From Halorubrum trapanicum (GTDB lineage Archaea; Halobacteriota; Halobacteria; Halobacteriales; Haloferacaceae): a stretch of DNA of 64,000 nt. The number at the start of each line of letters is the position of its first letter. Positions within the stretch are counted from its first letter, which is position 1. The notes beneath the pieces were generated by a model. That model made no database searches. It was not told the origin of the DNA and was given only the letters and a program-made list of their open reading frames with translations. Position numbers and translations under genes: made by a program. This document shows positions 53,184 through 61,102 of the stretch, piece after piece. The stretch is taken from NCBI RefSeq assembly GCF_017873555.1, contig NZ_JAGGKE010000004.1, positions 124,001 to 188,000 of the forward strand, written 5' to 3'.

Positions 53184-54377
53184 ATGGACGCCGATGACTT
53201 CCCGACGCCGGACGTCGAAGTGGAAACGGTCGCACCGAACGAACTGAAAGATCGAATCGACGCGGGCGAAGACGTTACGCTCCTCGACGCGCGGATGAGC
53301 GCCGACTACGAGGAGTGGCGCATCGACGGCGAGAACGTCACCTCGATCAACGTCCCGTACTTCGAGTTCCTCGACGACGAGGTCGACGACAACGCCCTCG
53401 ATCGGATCCCCGACGACCGCGAGGTGACCGTCCTCTGCGCGAAGGGCGGCGCCAGCGAGTACGTCGCGGGCACGCTCGCGGAGCGCGGCTACGACGTCGA
53501 CCACCTCGAAGACGGGATGAACGGGTGGGCGAGGGTCTACGAGACCGTCGAGGTCGAGCGCTACGACGGCGCCGGCACGCTCCTCCAGTACCAGCGCCCC
53601 TCGTCGGGCTGTCTCGGCTACCTCCTCTACGACGACGGGGAAGCCGCGATCATCGACCCGCTTCGGGCCTTTACCGACCGCTACCTCGACGACGCCGACG
53701 ACCTCGGCGTCGACCTGACGTACGCGCTCGACACCCACGTCCACGCCGACCACATCTCCGGAGTGCGCGACCTCGACGACGAGGGCGTCGAGGGCGTCAT
53801 CCCCGAGGCCGCGGTCGACCGCGGCGTCACGTACGCCGACGAACTGACCACGGCCGAGGACGGCGACACCTTCGCGGTCGGCGACGGGACGATCGAGACC
53901 GTCCACACGCCCGGTCACACGACCGGGATGACCTCCTACCTCGTCGACGAGAGCCTGCTCGCGACCGGCGACGGGCTGTTCGTCGAGAGCGTCGCCCGTC
54001 CGGACCTCGAGGAGGGCGACGAGGGGGCGCCCGACGCCGCGCGCACCCTCTACGAGTCGCTCCGGGAGCGCGTCCTCTCGCTGCCCGACGACACGCTCGT
54101 CGGCGGCGCACACTTCAGCGATACCGCCGAGCCGGCCGACGACGGTACCTACACGGCGCCGATCGGCGAACTCGTCGCGGAGATGGACGCGCTCACGACC
54201 GACGAAGACGAGTTCGTCGACCTGATCCTCTCGGATATGCCCCCGCGGCCGGCCAACTACGAGGACATCATCGCGACGAACCTCGGGCAGAACGCCGTCG
54301 ACGACGAGGAGGCGTTCACCCTCGAACTCGGCCCGAACAACTGCGCCGCCAGCCGAGACTCGCTCGCGGGTGACTGA
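53184..54377 (+). CDS. Rhodanese-metallo-beta-lactamase fusion (persulfide dioxygenase-like)
   Basis: 397 residues. The N-terminal rhodanese domain (residues 1-125) has its catalytic Cys85 in VLCAKGGAS. The C-terminal metallo-hydrolase domain has H185-x-H187-x-D189-H190, then HTPGHTTGMTSYLVDE and LLATGDGLFVE, the ETHE1/persulfide dioxygenase type. It would move sulfane sulfur from a carrier to sulfite or a thiol. The domain order (rhodanese first) is the reverse of most bacterial fusions. The start is the ATG at 53184; a TTTTTTAC box (53147-53155) gives a short leader. It is divergent from tusA-dsrE and upstream of the transporter genes. Confidence 0.88.
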   Translation: MDADDFPTPDVEVETVAPNELKDRIDAGEDVTLLDARMSADYEEWRIDGENVTSINVPYFEFLDDEVDDNALDRIPDDREVTVLCAKGGASEYVAGTLAERGYDVDHLEDGMNGWARVYETVEVERYDGAGTLLQYQRPSSGCLGYLLYDDGEAAIIDPLRAFTDRYLDDADDLGVDLTYALDTHVHADHISGVRDLDDEGVEGVIPEAAVDRGVTYADELTTAEDGDTFAVGDGTIETVHTPGHTTGMTSYLVDESLLATGDGLFVESVARPDLEEGDEGAPDAARTLYESLRERVLSLPDDTLVGGAHFSDTAEPADDGTYTAPIGELVAEMDALTTDEDEFVDLILSDMPPRPANYEDIIATNLGQNAVDDEEAFTLELGPNNCAASRDSLAGD

Positions 54378-54385
54378 CGACGCAA

Positions 54386-54943
54386 ATGGTCGCTGACCCA
54401 CTACTACTTCAGGCGGTGGTCGACCTGTTCCCCAACGGGATCGGCCGCTACGCCGTCGGCGGGCTGTTCGTCGGGCTCGGGACCGTCCTGATCTACGCCG
54501 GGACGGGGATCCCGGCCGGGGCGAGCACGTTCCTCGAGTCGACGCTGTCGTACGTCTCAGACCGGTCGCGGTTCCAGCGGTACGTCGCCTCGCGGGACTG
54601 GCGGCTCGTGTTCACGGCCGGGATCGTCCTCGGCGGACTCGCGTTCGCCGCGACGTTCCAGTCCGGGCTGGTCACCAGCTCGCTGTACGAGCCCGGGACG
54701 ACCGGGCAGCTGTACGAGGTCGCCGGCGTGACGCTGTGGGCGACCGACGTCCAGCCGTGGCGGCTGTTCTTCGGCGGGATCCTGGTCGGGATCGGGACCC
54801 GGATCGGTAAGGGGTGTACGTCCGGACACGGCGTCTGCGGCGTCGGCTCGGCGTCGAGGACGTCGCTGATCGGCGTCGCGACGTTCCTGACCGTGGCGAT
54901 CGGGACGGCACAGGTCGTCGCCGCGCTGGGGGTGAGTCCGTGA
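54386..54943 (+). CDS. YeeE/YedE-type thiosulfate transporter, N-terminal-type half
   Basis: 185 residues with about five membrane helices. The conserved cysteine motif of sulfur transporters is GIGTRIGKGCTSGHGVCGVG, in which the two Cys form the transport path in YeeE. It starts eight bases after the rhodanese-MBL stop. A separate second half lies at 55074. In YeeE-type proteins both halves are usually in one chain; here they are two genes. Substrate thiosulfate is inferred from family and neighbours. Confidence 0.87.
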   Translation: MVADPLLLQAVVDLFPNGIGRYAVGGLFVGLGTVLIYAGTGIPAGASTFLESTLSYVSDRSRFQRYVASRDWRLVFTAGIVLGGLAFAATFQSGLVTSSLYEPGTTGQLYEVAGVTLWATDVQPWRLFFGGILVGIGTRIGKGCTSGHGVCGVGSASRTSLIGVATFLTVAIGTAQVVAALGVSP

Positions 54944-55073
54944 TGTGCGAGACGCGAGCGAGGCGAGGCGCGAGCGGAGTGAGCGCCTCGCAGGGCGAAC
55001 GGCGAACGGACGTGAGCCGTGAGCAGCGAGCGTCTCGAACCGCGCGAACGGAAGCGACCGGAGGGAGCGACAC
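54944..55073. other. Hairpin-rich spacer between the two YeeE genes
   Basis: A 130-bp non-coding spacer with a perfect hairpin GCGAGGCGC (54963-54971) / GCGCCTCGC (54983-54991), enclosed by GAGACGC (54949-54955) and GCGTCTC (55030-55036). It is rich in GAGCG/GAACG-type motifs like the variable arms of the structured repeat family, but lacks the conserved blocks. Confidence 0.55.
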
Positions 55074-55535
55074 GTGAGCGACGACCGCCATCCGCTGTTC
55101 AAGCCGCTGGTGTTCGTCGGCGGGCTGATCTTCGGGTTCGGGCTCGGGTTCAGTCACATGGCCCGGCCGGAGGTCGTGTTGAACTTCCTCCAGTTCGACG
55201 ATCTGGGGCTCCCGTTCGTGATGTTCGGGGCCGCGATCGTCTCCGGGATCGCGTTCGCGCTGCTGCCCCGGCTCCGGGACGCCGCGCCCCTCACGGGCGA
55301 CCCCTACGAGCGGCGCCTGAAACCGTTCGACCGGAACGTCCTCGTCGGCGGCGCCGTCTTCGGCGTCGGCTGGGGGCTGTCCGGTATCTGTCCGGGCGCC
55401 GCGTACGCCAGCCTCGGGGTCGGCAACGTCGCCATCCTCTGGGCGCTCGCCGGGATGTTCGTCGGCGCGTACGCGCAGGGGTACTGGCGGAGCCGGAGCG
55501 GGGCCCGCGACGGCGCCGCGGCGGGCGCGGACTGA
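55074..55535 (+). CDS. YeeE/YedE-type thiosulfate transporter, second half
   Basis: 153 residues, four to five membrane helices. FGFGLGFSHMARPEVVLNFL is the start of the repeat unit and GWGLSGICPGAAYASLGVGN carries its conserved Cys. It starts with GTG. Together with the 54386 gene it should form the two-subunit form of the transporter. The 12-nt gap to the PiT gene keeps it in the same operon. Confidence 0.87.
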   Translation: MSDDRHPLFKPLVFVGGLIFGFGLGFSHMARPEVVLNFLQFDDLGLPFVMFGAAIVSGIAFALLPRLRDAAPLTGDPYERRLKPFDRNVLVGGAVFGVGWGLSGICPGAAYASLGVGNVAILWALAGMFVGAYAQGYWRSRSGARDGAAAGAD

Positions 55536-55547
55536 CACACCAGCCCG

Positions 55548-56723
55548 ATGGACCCCGTTTTCATCGCCCTCTTCGTCGGCGCAGCGCTCGCCAGCCTGTT
55601 CATGGCGTGGGTCATCGGCGCCGGGTCGAGCGGCGCGACCCCGTTCGCCCCCGCGGTCGGCGCGAACGCCGTCGGGACGATGCGCGCCGCTCTCCTGGTC
55701 GGCGTCTTCGGCTTCGCCGGCGCCGTCACCCAGGGCGGCAGCGTCTCGGAGGCCGTCGGCAGCGGTCTCGTCGGCGGGATCAGCCTGCCCGTCGCCGGCG
55801 TCATCCTCGTGCTCGTCCTCGGCGCCGGGCTGATGGCGCTCGGTATCGCGACCGGGATTCCGATCGCGACCGCGTTCACCGTCACCGGCGCCGTCATCGG
55901 CGTCGGCCTGGCGCTCGGCGGGACGCCGGTCCCGTCGAAGTACGGGCAGATCGGCGCCGTCTGGGCGCTGACGCCGCTCGTCGGCGGCGGCATCGCGTTC
56001 GGGATCGCCGGCGTCCTCCCGCGGTCCGGCGTTCCCGAGCGGTACAGCGTCGCCGCCCTCGCCGGCCTCGTCGGCGCCGTCCTCGTGAACGTTCAGTTCA
56101 GCTTCCTCGGCGAGGGGGCCGCGTCGGGCACCCTCCGCGGCCTCGGACAGCGCGCGCTGGGGGTCGACGGACTCGCGTCGGCGGTCGCGATCACCGGTCT
56201 CGCCGCGCTGGCGGTCGGGGTCGTCGTCCGGTGGGACATCGCTCGCGACGAGGAGGGAGGCCTGCGGCGCGTGCTGCTCGCGCTCGGGTCGCTCGTCGCC
56301 TTCTCCGCGGGCGGGAGTCAGGTCGGACTCGCCGTCGGACCGCTACTCCCGCTGCTCGACGAGGTGGGGATGATCTCGACGACCGCCGTCCTCGTCGGCG
56401 GCGGGCTGGGGATGCTGGTCGGCTCGTGGACGGGCGCGCCCCGGATGATCAAGTCGCTCGCGCAAGACTACTCCTCGCTCGGGCCGCGGCGCTCCATCTC
56501 CGCGCTCGTCCCGTCGTTTCTGATCGCGCAGCTGGCCGTCCTCCTCGGCGTACCCGTCTCGTTCAACGAGATCGTCGTCAGCGCGATCATCGGGAGCGGT
56601 GCGGCCGTCGGCGGCCGCGACGCGGTGGACGCCCGGAAGATCCTCGTGACGGTCGGGGCGTGGGCGGGGTCGTTCGCCCTCTCGTTCGCGCTCGCGTACG
56701 CCGCCGCGGCGCTCGTTTTATAA
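55548..56723 (+). CDS. PiT-family anion permease (phosphate or sulfate/thiosulfate)
   Basis: 391 residues with about ten membrane helices. The PiT signature appears in both halves: MAWVIGAGSSGATPFAPAVG near the N-terminus and LVGGGLGMLVGSWTGAPRMI in the second half. The family includes phosphate transporters and the CysP sulfate permeases. The position at the end of a sulfur operon makes a sulfate/thiosulfate role plausible. The stop codon lies inside a TTTATAAA palindrome (56717-56724) next to copy D of the repeat. Confidence 0.85.
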   Translation: MDPVFIALFVGAALASLFMAWVIGAGSSGATPFAPAVGANAVGTMRAALLVGVFGFAGAVTQGGSVSEAVGSGLVGGISLPVAGVILVLVLGAGLMALGIATGIPIATAFTVTGAVIGVGLALGGTPVPSKYGQIGAVWALTPLVGGGIAFGIAGVLPRSGVPERYSVAALAGLVGAVLVNVQFSFLGEGAASGTLRGLGQRALGVDGLASAVAITGLAALAVGVVVRWDIARDEEGGLRRVLLALGSLVAFSAGGSQVGLAVGPLLPLLDEVGMISTTAVLVGGGLGMLVGSWTGAPRMIKSLAQDYSSLGPRRSISALVPSFLIAQLAVLLGVPVSFNEIVVSAIIGSGAAVGGRDAVDARKILVTVGAWAGSFALSFALAYAAAALVL

Positions 56724-56748
56724 ACGGAGTACGCCGCGGCGTCAGTTG

Positions 56749-57125
56749 CTTATAAAGAAACGAGGCGGTGGCGTCGCCGGCGGCCTGCCGCCGGCTGCAA
56801 GAGGCGCGTCGCGCCTCCCTGCGTGCCTGCGAGGCCGCTCCGCGGCCGAGCCGCGAGGGACCGAAGGTCCCTCTGGAAGCCGGCGCGAAGCGCCGGCGAC
56901 AGCACGCGCGAGGGAGTCGGTCGCCGAGCGAAGCGACGGCGACCGACGAGGCTGGGGAGGCGTGAGGTGCTGTGCTGTCGCGGTCGGGTGGGTCTCAAAG
57001 GGGCAGTCGCCGGCGACACCGCAGGAACGAGCGAAGCGAGTGACGAGGAGCGCAACGAGCGTCCGTCGTCCTCCCGGCTGGGGCGTTGGAGGTGTCCGTA
57101 GTCGATCCGCAGTCAACGATAGACA
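56749..57125 (+). repeat. Structured repeat element, copy D (partly degenerate)
   Basis: After CTTATAAA (56749) comes GCGGTGGCG, then the hairpins shared with copy C (GAGGGACC/GGTCCCTC and GCCGGCGC/GCGCCGGC) and AGCACGCGCGAGGGAGTCGG. The stem here is GTCGGTCGCC/GGCGACCGAC, followed by GAGGCTGGGGAGGCGTGAGG and CAAAGGGGCAG (56996-57006). The 3' side reads CTGGGGCGTTGG (57078), so the CAAAG/CTTTG helix has one mismatch and the terminal stem is weaker. At the place of the 3' TTTATAAA stands ATAGACAA. It looks like a decaying copy. Confidence 0.75.
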
Positions 57126-57357
57126 AGTGAGCGGCAGGAGCTTCTGGAGTTCGGCGACCGCAACGCCTACCGACGTTCCATGGAAGTCTCTGACCGCGAA
57201 AACGTCTCTGTAAGTTATCGGTACTCCGGCCGAGGTTACCCGAATATAGTATTGTACGATAGACCCAAAACCGTTATACGCACGAACCGGATAGGGGGAA
57301 TCGAGCAGAAATGTGCCAACAGCGAATTACCGTCGTCGAGAAGAGGAGGGGAGACCG
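57126..57357 (+). promoter_or_regulatory. AT-rich leader and promoter of the TSUP unit
   Basis: No gene is visible. TTATACG (57274-57280) is a candidate TATA box, giving a leader of about 57 nt. GGAGGGGAG (57345-57353) is a Shine-Dalgarno sequence just before the ATG at 57358. The block GTATTGTACGATAGAC (57249-57264) resembles GTATTGTATAGTC in the divergent sulfur promoter near 53114. Confidence 0.5.
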
Positions 57358-57522
57358 ATGCCAGGGTTAGCGGTCCCGACGTGGGACCCGGAGACGGCCC
57401 TGCTCATCGGGGTGATCCTCCTGGAAGCGGTCGCGTTGTACGCGGGCTACGGGGGTCTCGAACGGCTCTTCGGGCCGTATCTCATGGACCTCCTCGTCGG
57501 GGGTGAATCGAGTGCTCAGTAG
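57358..57522 (+). CDS. Small single-span membrane protein, 54 aa
   Basis: MPGLAVPTWDPETALLIGVI begins a membrane helix (TALLIGVILLEAVALYAGYG) followed by LERLFGPYLMDLLVGGESSA. I recall a family of this type (DUF7512) next to sulfite exporter genes in haloarchaea. A clear Shine-Dalgarno (GGAGG) is present, unlike most neighbours. Its 3' end overlaps the TSUP gene by 20 nt. It may be an accessory subunit of the exporter; that is inference. Confidence 0.72.
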   Translation: MPGLAVPTWDPETALLIGVILLEAVALYAGYGGLERLFGPYLMDLLVGGESSAQ

Positions 57523-58594
57523 TCTCGTGGGCGGGGGCGGCCTCCTCGGCACGAGCCCCGAGATGCTGGCGCTGTTCGTCGGGTTCGGTCTCGTCGTCGG
57601 GGTCCTGTTCGGGTTCTTCGGGATGGGCGGGTCGTTCCTCGTCACCCCCGCGCTGCTCATGCTGGACTACTCGGCGCCCGTCGCGGTCGGGAGCGGGATG
57701 GCGTTCGTCTTCGGGACGGCCGTCATCGCGACGCTGAAACACCATGACCTCGGGCAGGTGGACTACAAGCTCGGCGCGATCATGATCACCGGCACGACCG
57801 TCGGCATCGAGGCCGGGCGCGCGAGCGTCTACTACCTCGAATCGCTGGGTCTCGCGAGCGGGGTCATCAGCGTCGCGTACGTCGTCCTGCTCGGCGGCGT
57901 CGGCGCGATGGTCACCCGCGACGCCCTGACGGGCGGTGGCTGGGGCGGCGGCGGGGACGGCGGGGACGGCGGCGTCGACCACGAGGCGGCCGACAGGGAG
58001 CTCGACGAGTACGAGATACCCGAGATCGCGGAGACGATCCAACGGACCGTCCGGATCCCGCCGATGGTGACGCTCCGCGGCGACGTCCGCGTCTCCGCGT
58101 GGGTGATCACGGCCGTCGCGTTCGCGACCGGCGTCCTGTCCGGCTTCCTCGGCGTCGGCGGCGGCTTCATCCGAATGCCCGCGATGATCTACGCGATCGG
58201 CGTCCCGGTGCCCGTCGCGGTCGGGACGGACCTCTTCGAGATCGTCTTCTCCGGCGGACTCGGGAGCTACCTCTACGGGCAGGGCGGCGGCGTGAACCTC
58301 GGCATCGTCGCGCCGCTCCTGTTCGGGAGCGCGCTCGGCGCGCGCGTCGGCTCCGCCGCGACCGCCGTCGTCGACGCCGACGAGATCAAGGTGTACTTCG
58401 GCGGGATGCTGCTGGTCGGCTCCATCGCCGTGGGTATCGGCGAGGTCGGCTCCTACCTCGGCAACCCGACGCTCGAACTGCTCGGACTGGTGCTCGTGGT
58501 CGGCGCGGCGGTCGTCGTCGCGTTCGCGGTCCTCTACACGACGGTCACCTCGCTCCGCGTGACGCGCCAGCAGCGGACGTCCGCCGCGGACTGA
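57503..58594 (+). CDS. TSUP (TauE/SafE) family sulfite/sulfur-anion exporter
   Basis: 363 residues with about eight helices in two repeats: GVLFGFFGMGGSFLVTPALL and LSGFLGVGGGFIRMPAMIYA carry the glycine-rich motif of the family. A hydrophilic G/D/E-rich loop (about residues 145-175) joins the halves. TSUP proteins export sulfite or related anions. It follows the sulfur cluster but has its own promoter. The GTG at 57503 overlaps the small gene; the GTG at 57512 is an alternative. Confidence 0.88.
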   Translation: MNRVLSSLVGGGGLLGTSPEMLALFVGFGLVVGVLFGFFGMGGSFLVTPALLMLDYSAPVAVGSGMAFVFGTAVIATLKHHDLGQVDYKLGAIMITGTTVGIEAGRASVYYLESLGLASGVISVAYVVLLGGVGAMVTRDALTGGGWGGGGDGGDGGVDHEAADRELDEYEIPEIAETIQRTVRIPPMVTLRGDVRVSAWVITAVAFATGVLSGFLGVGGGFIRMPAMIYAIGVPVPVAVGTDLFEIVFSGGLGSYLYGQGGGVNLGIVAPLLFGSALGARVGSAATAVVDADEIKVYFGGMLLVGSIAVGIGEVGSYLGNPTLELLGLVLVVGAAVVVAFAVLYTTVTSLRVTRQQRTSAAD

Positions 58595-58757
58595 CCCGCG
58601 CTTTCGCCGTCGATCCGCGGCACCTGTGTTGCGTGTTTATGTCATAACCGCAGCATGACTCCGGTCTCTGTGTCCTGCCGGAGACGACGGAGATCGAGTC
58701 CGGCGTTCGACGCCGACGCGTACAGCCGAGCGGGGAGCCGGCGAAGAGTCTCCCCGC

Positions 58758-60368
58758 TCACAGCCCCTCTTGCCCGCCCTCCTGTGCGAGGAGGACGACC
58801 ATCGAGAGCCCGGAGATGAGGAGGAGGATGAGCGTCGGCACCACCGCGTACTGGTACAGCGCCGACTCCTGCGCGCGCCAGATCTGGGTGACGATCGTCT
58901 CGAACCCGGAGGGACGGAGGATCAGCGTGACTGGCAGTTCCTTCATCGTCGTGAGGAACACGAGCGCGGCGCCGGCGACGATCCCCGACCGCGTGAGCGG
59001 GAACGTGACCCGCCGGAACGCGCCCAGCGAGGACTCGCCGAGGGTCCGGCCGGCCTCCACGAGCCGCGGATCGACCTGGAGGATCGACGTCCGGCTCGAC
59101 CCGACCGCCTGCGGGAGGAAGCGCACGACGTACGCGAAGATCAGTAGCGGCAGCGTCTGGTAGATCCATGGCAGGTAGCCGGAGCCGAAGTAGACGAGCG
59201 CGAGCGCGAGCACGATGCCGGGCACCGCGAAGCCGACGTACGTCGCGCGCTCAAACAGCGTCGCGAGGCGGGAGTCGTGGTTGGCCGCGAAGTAGGCGAT
59301 GGGGATCGCCGCGAGCGCGGCGACGACCGCCGCGGCCGCGGAGACCGAGACGGAGTTGAGCACCTGGATCGGGTCGAAGGCCAACGAGGGGCGGCGACCC
59401 GACTCCGACCGGACCAGCCACAGCCCGAGGATCCACAGCGGCACGAGCAGCGCGACGGCGGAGACGCCGGCGGGCAGCAGCGTCGCGGGCCACCGAAGCC
59501 GCCCCAGCGACACGCGGTCCTCCGTCCGGCCGGCGTCGTCCCCGTGCGAGGAGGCGTCCGAGCGGACGAGCCACTCCAAGGCGAGCACGAACAGCACGAC
59601 GACGAGCAGCTGTAGGGAGAGCAGCGCGGCGTAGTCGCTCCCGAAGGAGTTGTACTCGACGTAGATCTGTCGGGTGAACACCGACAGCCGCATGATCGAG
59701 GGCGTCCCGAAGTCGGAGACCGCGTACAGCGCCGCGAGCAGCGAGCCGGCGGCGACCGCAGGGCGGATCGCGGGCAGCGTCACGCGGCGGAACGACGCCA
59801 GTCGGCCGTGGTTCAGCGTCCGCGCCGCCTCCAGCAGCGTCGTGTCGAACGACAGCAGCGCGGCCCGCGTCGTCAGGTAGACGTACGGATATGTGTACAG
59901 CGTGATGACGAGTATGGACCCGTGAAGGCCGTATATCTCCGGAATCCGCTCGATCCCGAGCGGCGCGAGGACCTCGTGGAACTCGCCGCGCGGCCCGAAC
60001 GCGGAGACGAACGAGAACGCGCCGACGTAGCTCGGCACGACGAGCGGGAGTGCGGCCGCGACTGCCCAGAACCGCCGGAACGGGAGGTCGGTCCGAGCGG
60101 TGAGGTACGCGAGCGGGACGCCGATCGCGATCGAGAACGCAGTCACGCCGACCATCAACAGCAGGCTGTTGAGGACGGTGTCCGCGGTGCGGAGGCTGAG
60201 GGTGAGGTCCGCGGCGCGCGCGGGGTCGACGGTGACCGCCTCGATCACGAGCCACGCGAGCGGGAAGACGAGCGTCGCCGCGATGGCGGCGCAAAGCAGC
60301 GTCAACCCCAGCGGTAGTCGGTCCTCCCCGTCGGTCAGCCGGTCGCGGATCCGGGTTATCGGGCACAT
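58758..60368 (-). CDS. Iron(III)-type ABC transporter permease (two fused permease domains)
   Basis: 536 residues with about twelve membrane helices, arranged as two BPD_transp_1 domains. Each has the EAA loop that docks to the ATPase: LLEAARTLNHGRLASFRRVT in the first half and LVEAGRTLGESSLGAFRRVT in the second. This is the FbpB/SfuB architecture for iron uptake. No ATP-binding or substrate-binding gene is adjacent, so its partners must be elsewhere. The 163-bp spacer downstream (58595-58757) shows no gene. It is divergent from the iron-box-controlled 60542 operon. Confidence 0.87.
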   Translation of the reverse strand: MCPITRIRDRLTDGEDRLPLGLTLLCAAIAATLVFPLAWLVIEAVTVDPARAADLTLSLRTADTVLNSLLLMVGVTAFSIAIGVPLAYLTARTDLPFRRFWAVAAALPLVVPSYVGAFSFVSAFGPRGEFHEVLAPLGIERIPEIYGLHGSILVITLYTYPYVYLTTRAALLSFDTTLLEAARTLNHGRLASFRRVTLPAIRPAVAAGSLLAALYAVSDFGTPSIMRLSVFTRQIYVEYNSFGSDYAALLSLQLLVVVLFVLALEWLVRSDASSHGDDAGRTEDRVSLGRLRWPATLLPAGVSAVALLVPLWILGLWLVRSESGRRPSLAFDPIQVLNSVSVSAAAAVVAALAAIPIAYFAANHDSRLATLFERATYVGFAVPGIVLALALVYFGSGYLPWIYQTLPLLIFAYVVRFLPQAVGSSRTSILQVDPRLVEAGRTLGESSLGAFRRVTFPLTRSGIVAGAALVFLTTMKELPVTLILRPSGFETIVTQIWRAQESALYQYAVVPTLILLLISGLSMVVLLAQEGGQEGL

Positions 60369-60510
60369 GGTCCGAGAAGCGGTCGGTCGGAGGATGGACG
60401 CAACCGCCGTTAGGGGTTCCGATCCCGCCGCGGAGGCGCGGCGGCGCTCCCCCCGAACGCGACCGACCGCGTCCGGCCGTAGCCCGCCGCAACCGACCGC
60501 GCTCCGACGG

Positions 60511-60535
60511 ATATATTAATTTAGGGTTGCCTAAA
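60511..60535 (+). promoter_or_regulatory. TATA box and DtxR-type palindrome before the GMC operon
   Basis: ATATATTA (60511-60518) is about 27 nt before the ATG at 60542. Immediately after it lies TTTAGG-GTTG-CCTAAA (60520-60535), perfect 6-bp arms. An operator between the TATA box and the start codon would block transcription when a metal-loaded DtxR/SirR-type repressor binds. Confidence 0.65.
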
Positions 60536-60541
60536 AAACAC

Positions 60542-61102
60542 ATGGAACTGACGCGGCGCGACGCGGCGGCGGCGCTGGCCGCGCTCGGCGCGAGCGGCGG
60601 GGTCGCGCTCGGCGCGCGGTTCGCCGCGGACCGCGGAGAGCGCCCTGAGGAAGACGGGAGTCGCGACGGCGACGACGTCCCGGCCGACGACGAGGCGGTC
60701 CGCGAGACCCTGACCGCCGTCGCGTCGGTCGTCTACCCCTCCGAGGTCGCCGGCGTGAGCGAGTTCGTCGAGGGGTTCCTCGCCGGGCGGCTCGACGGCT
60801 CCGCGCACGCGACGGGGGTCCGCGAGACCGTCGCGGAGCTGAACCACCTCGCGAACACGTGGCACGGCGCGCCGGTCGCCGACCTCGATTCCGCGGACCG
60901 CGACCGGCTCCTCCGAGAGGTCGGCGCCGACACCGCCGAGGAGGACCCCGGCGGGACGACCGCAGAGCGGGTCCGGTACTACGTCGTCAACGAGCTGCTG
61001 CTCGCGCTGTACGCCTCCCCGACCGGCGGGGAGCTGGTTGGTATCGAGAACCCGCAGGGCCACCCGGGCGGCGCGGAGAGCTATCAGCGGGGGCCGCAAT
61101 GA
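60542..61102 (+). CDS. Gluconate 2-dehydrogenase subunit 3-like protein with Tat-type signal
   Basis: 186 residues. The N-terminus MELTRRDAAAALAALGASGG has a twin-arginine followed by a hydrophobic stretch, so export by Tat is likely. The rest matches the small subunit 3 family of membrane-bound gluconate/GMC dehydrogenases (LTAVASVVYPSEVAGVSEFV, ELLLALYASPTGGELVGIEN). Its stop overlaps the GMC gene (ATGA), indicating a heterodimer. It is preceded by an iron-type operator. Confidence 0.85.
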   Translation: MELTRRDAAAALAALGASGGVALGARFAADRGERPEEDGSRDGDDVPADDEAVRETLTAVASVVYPSEVAGVSEFVEGFLAGRLDGSAHATGVRETVAELNHLANTWHGAPVADLDSADRDRLLREVGADTAEEDPGGTTAERVRYYVVNELLLALYASPTGGELVGIENPQGHPGGAESYQRGPQ

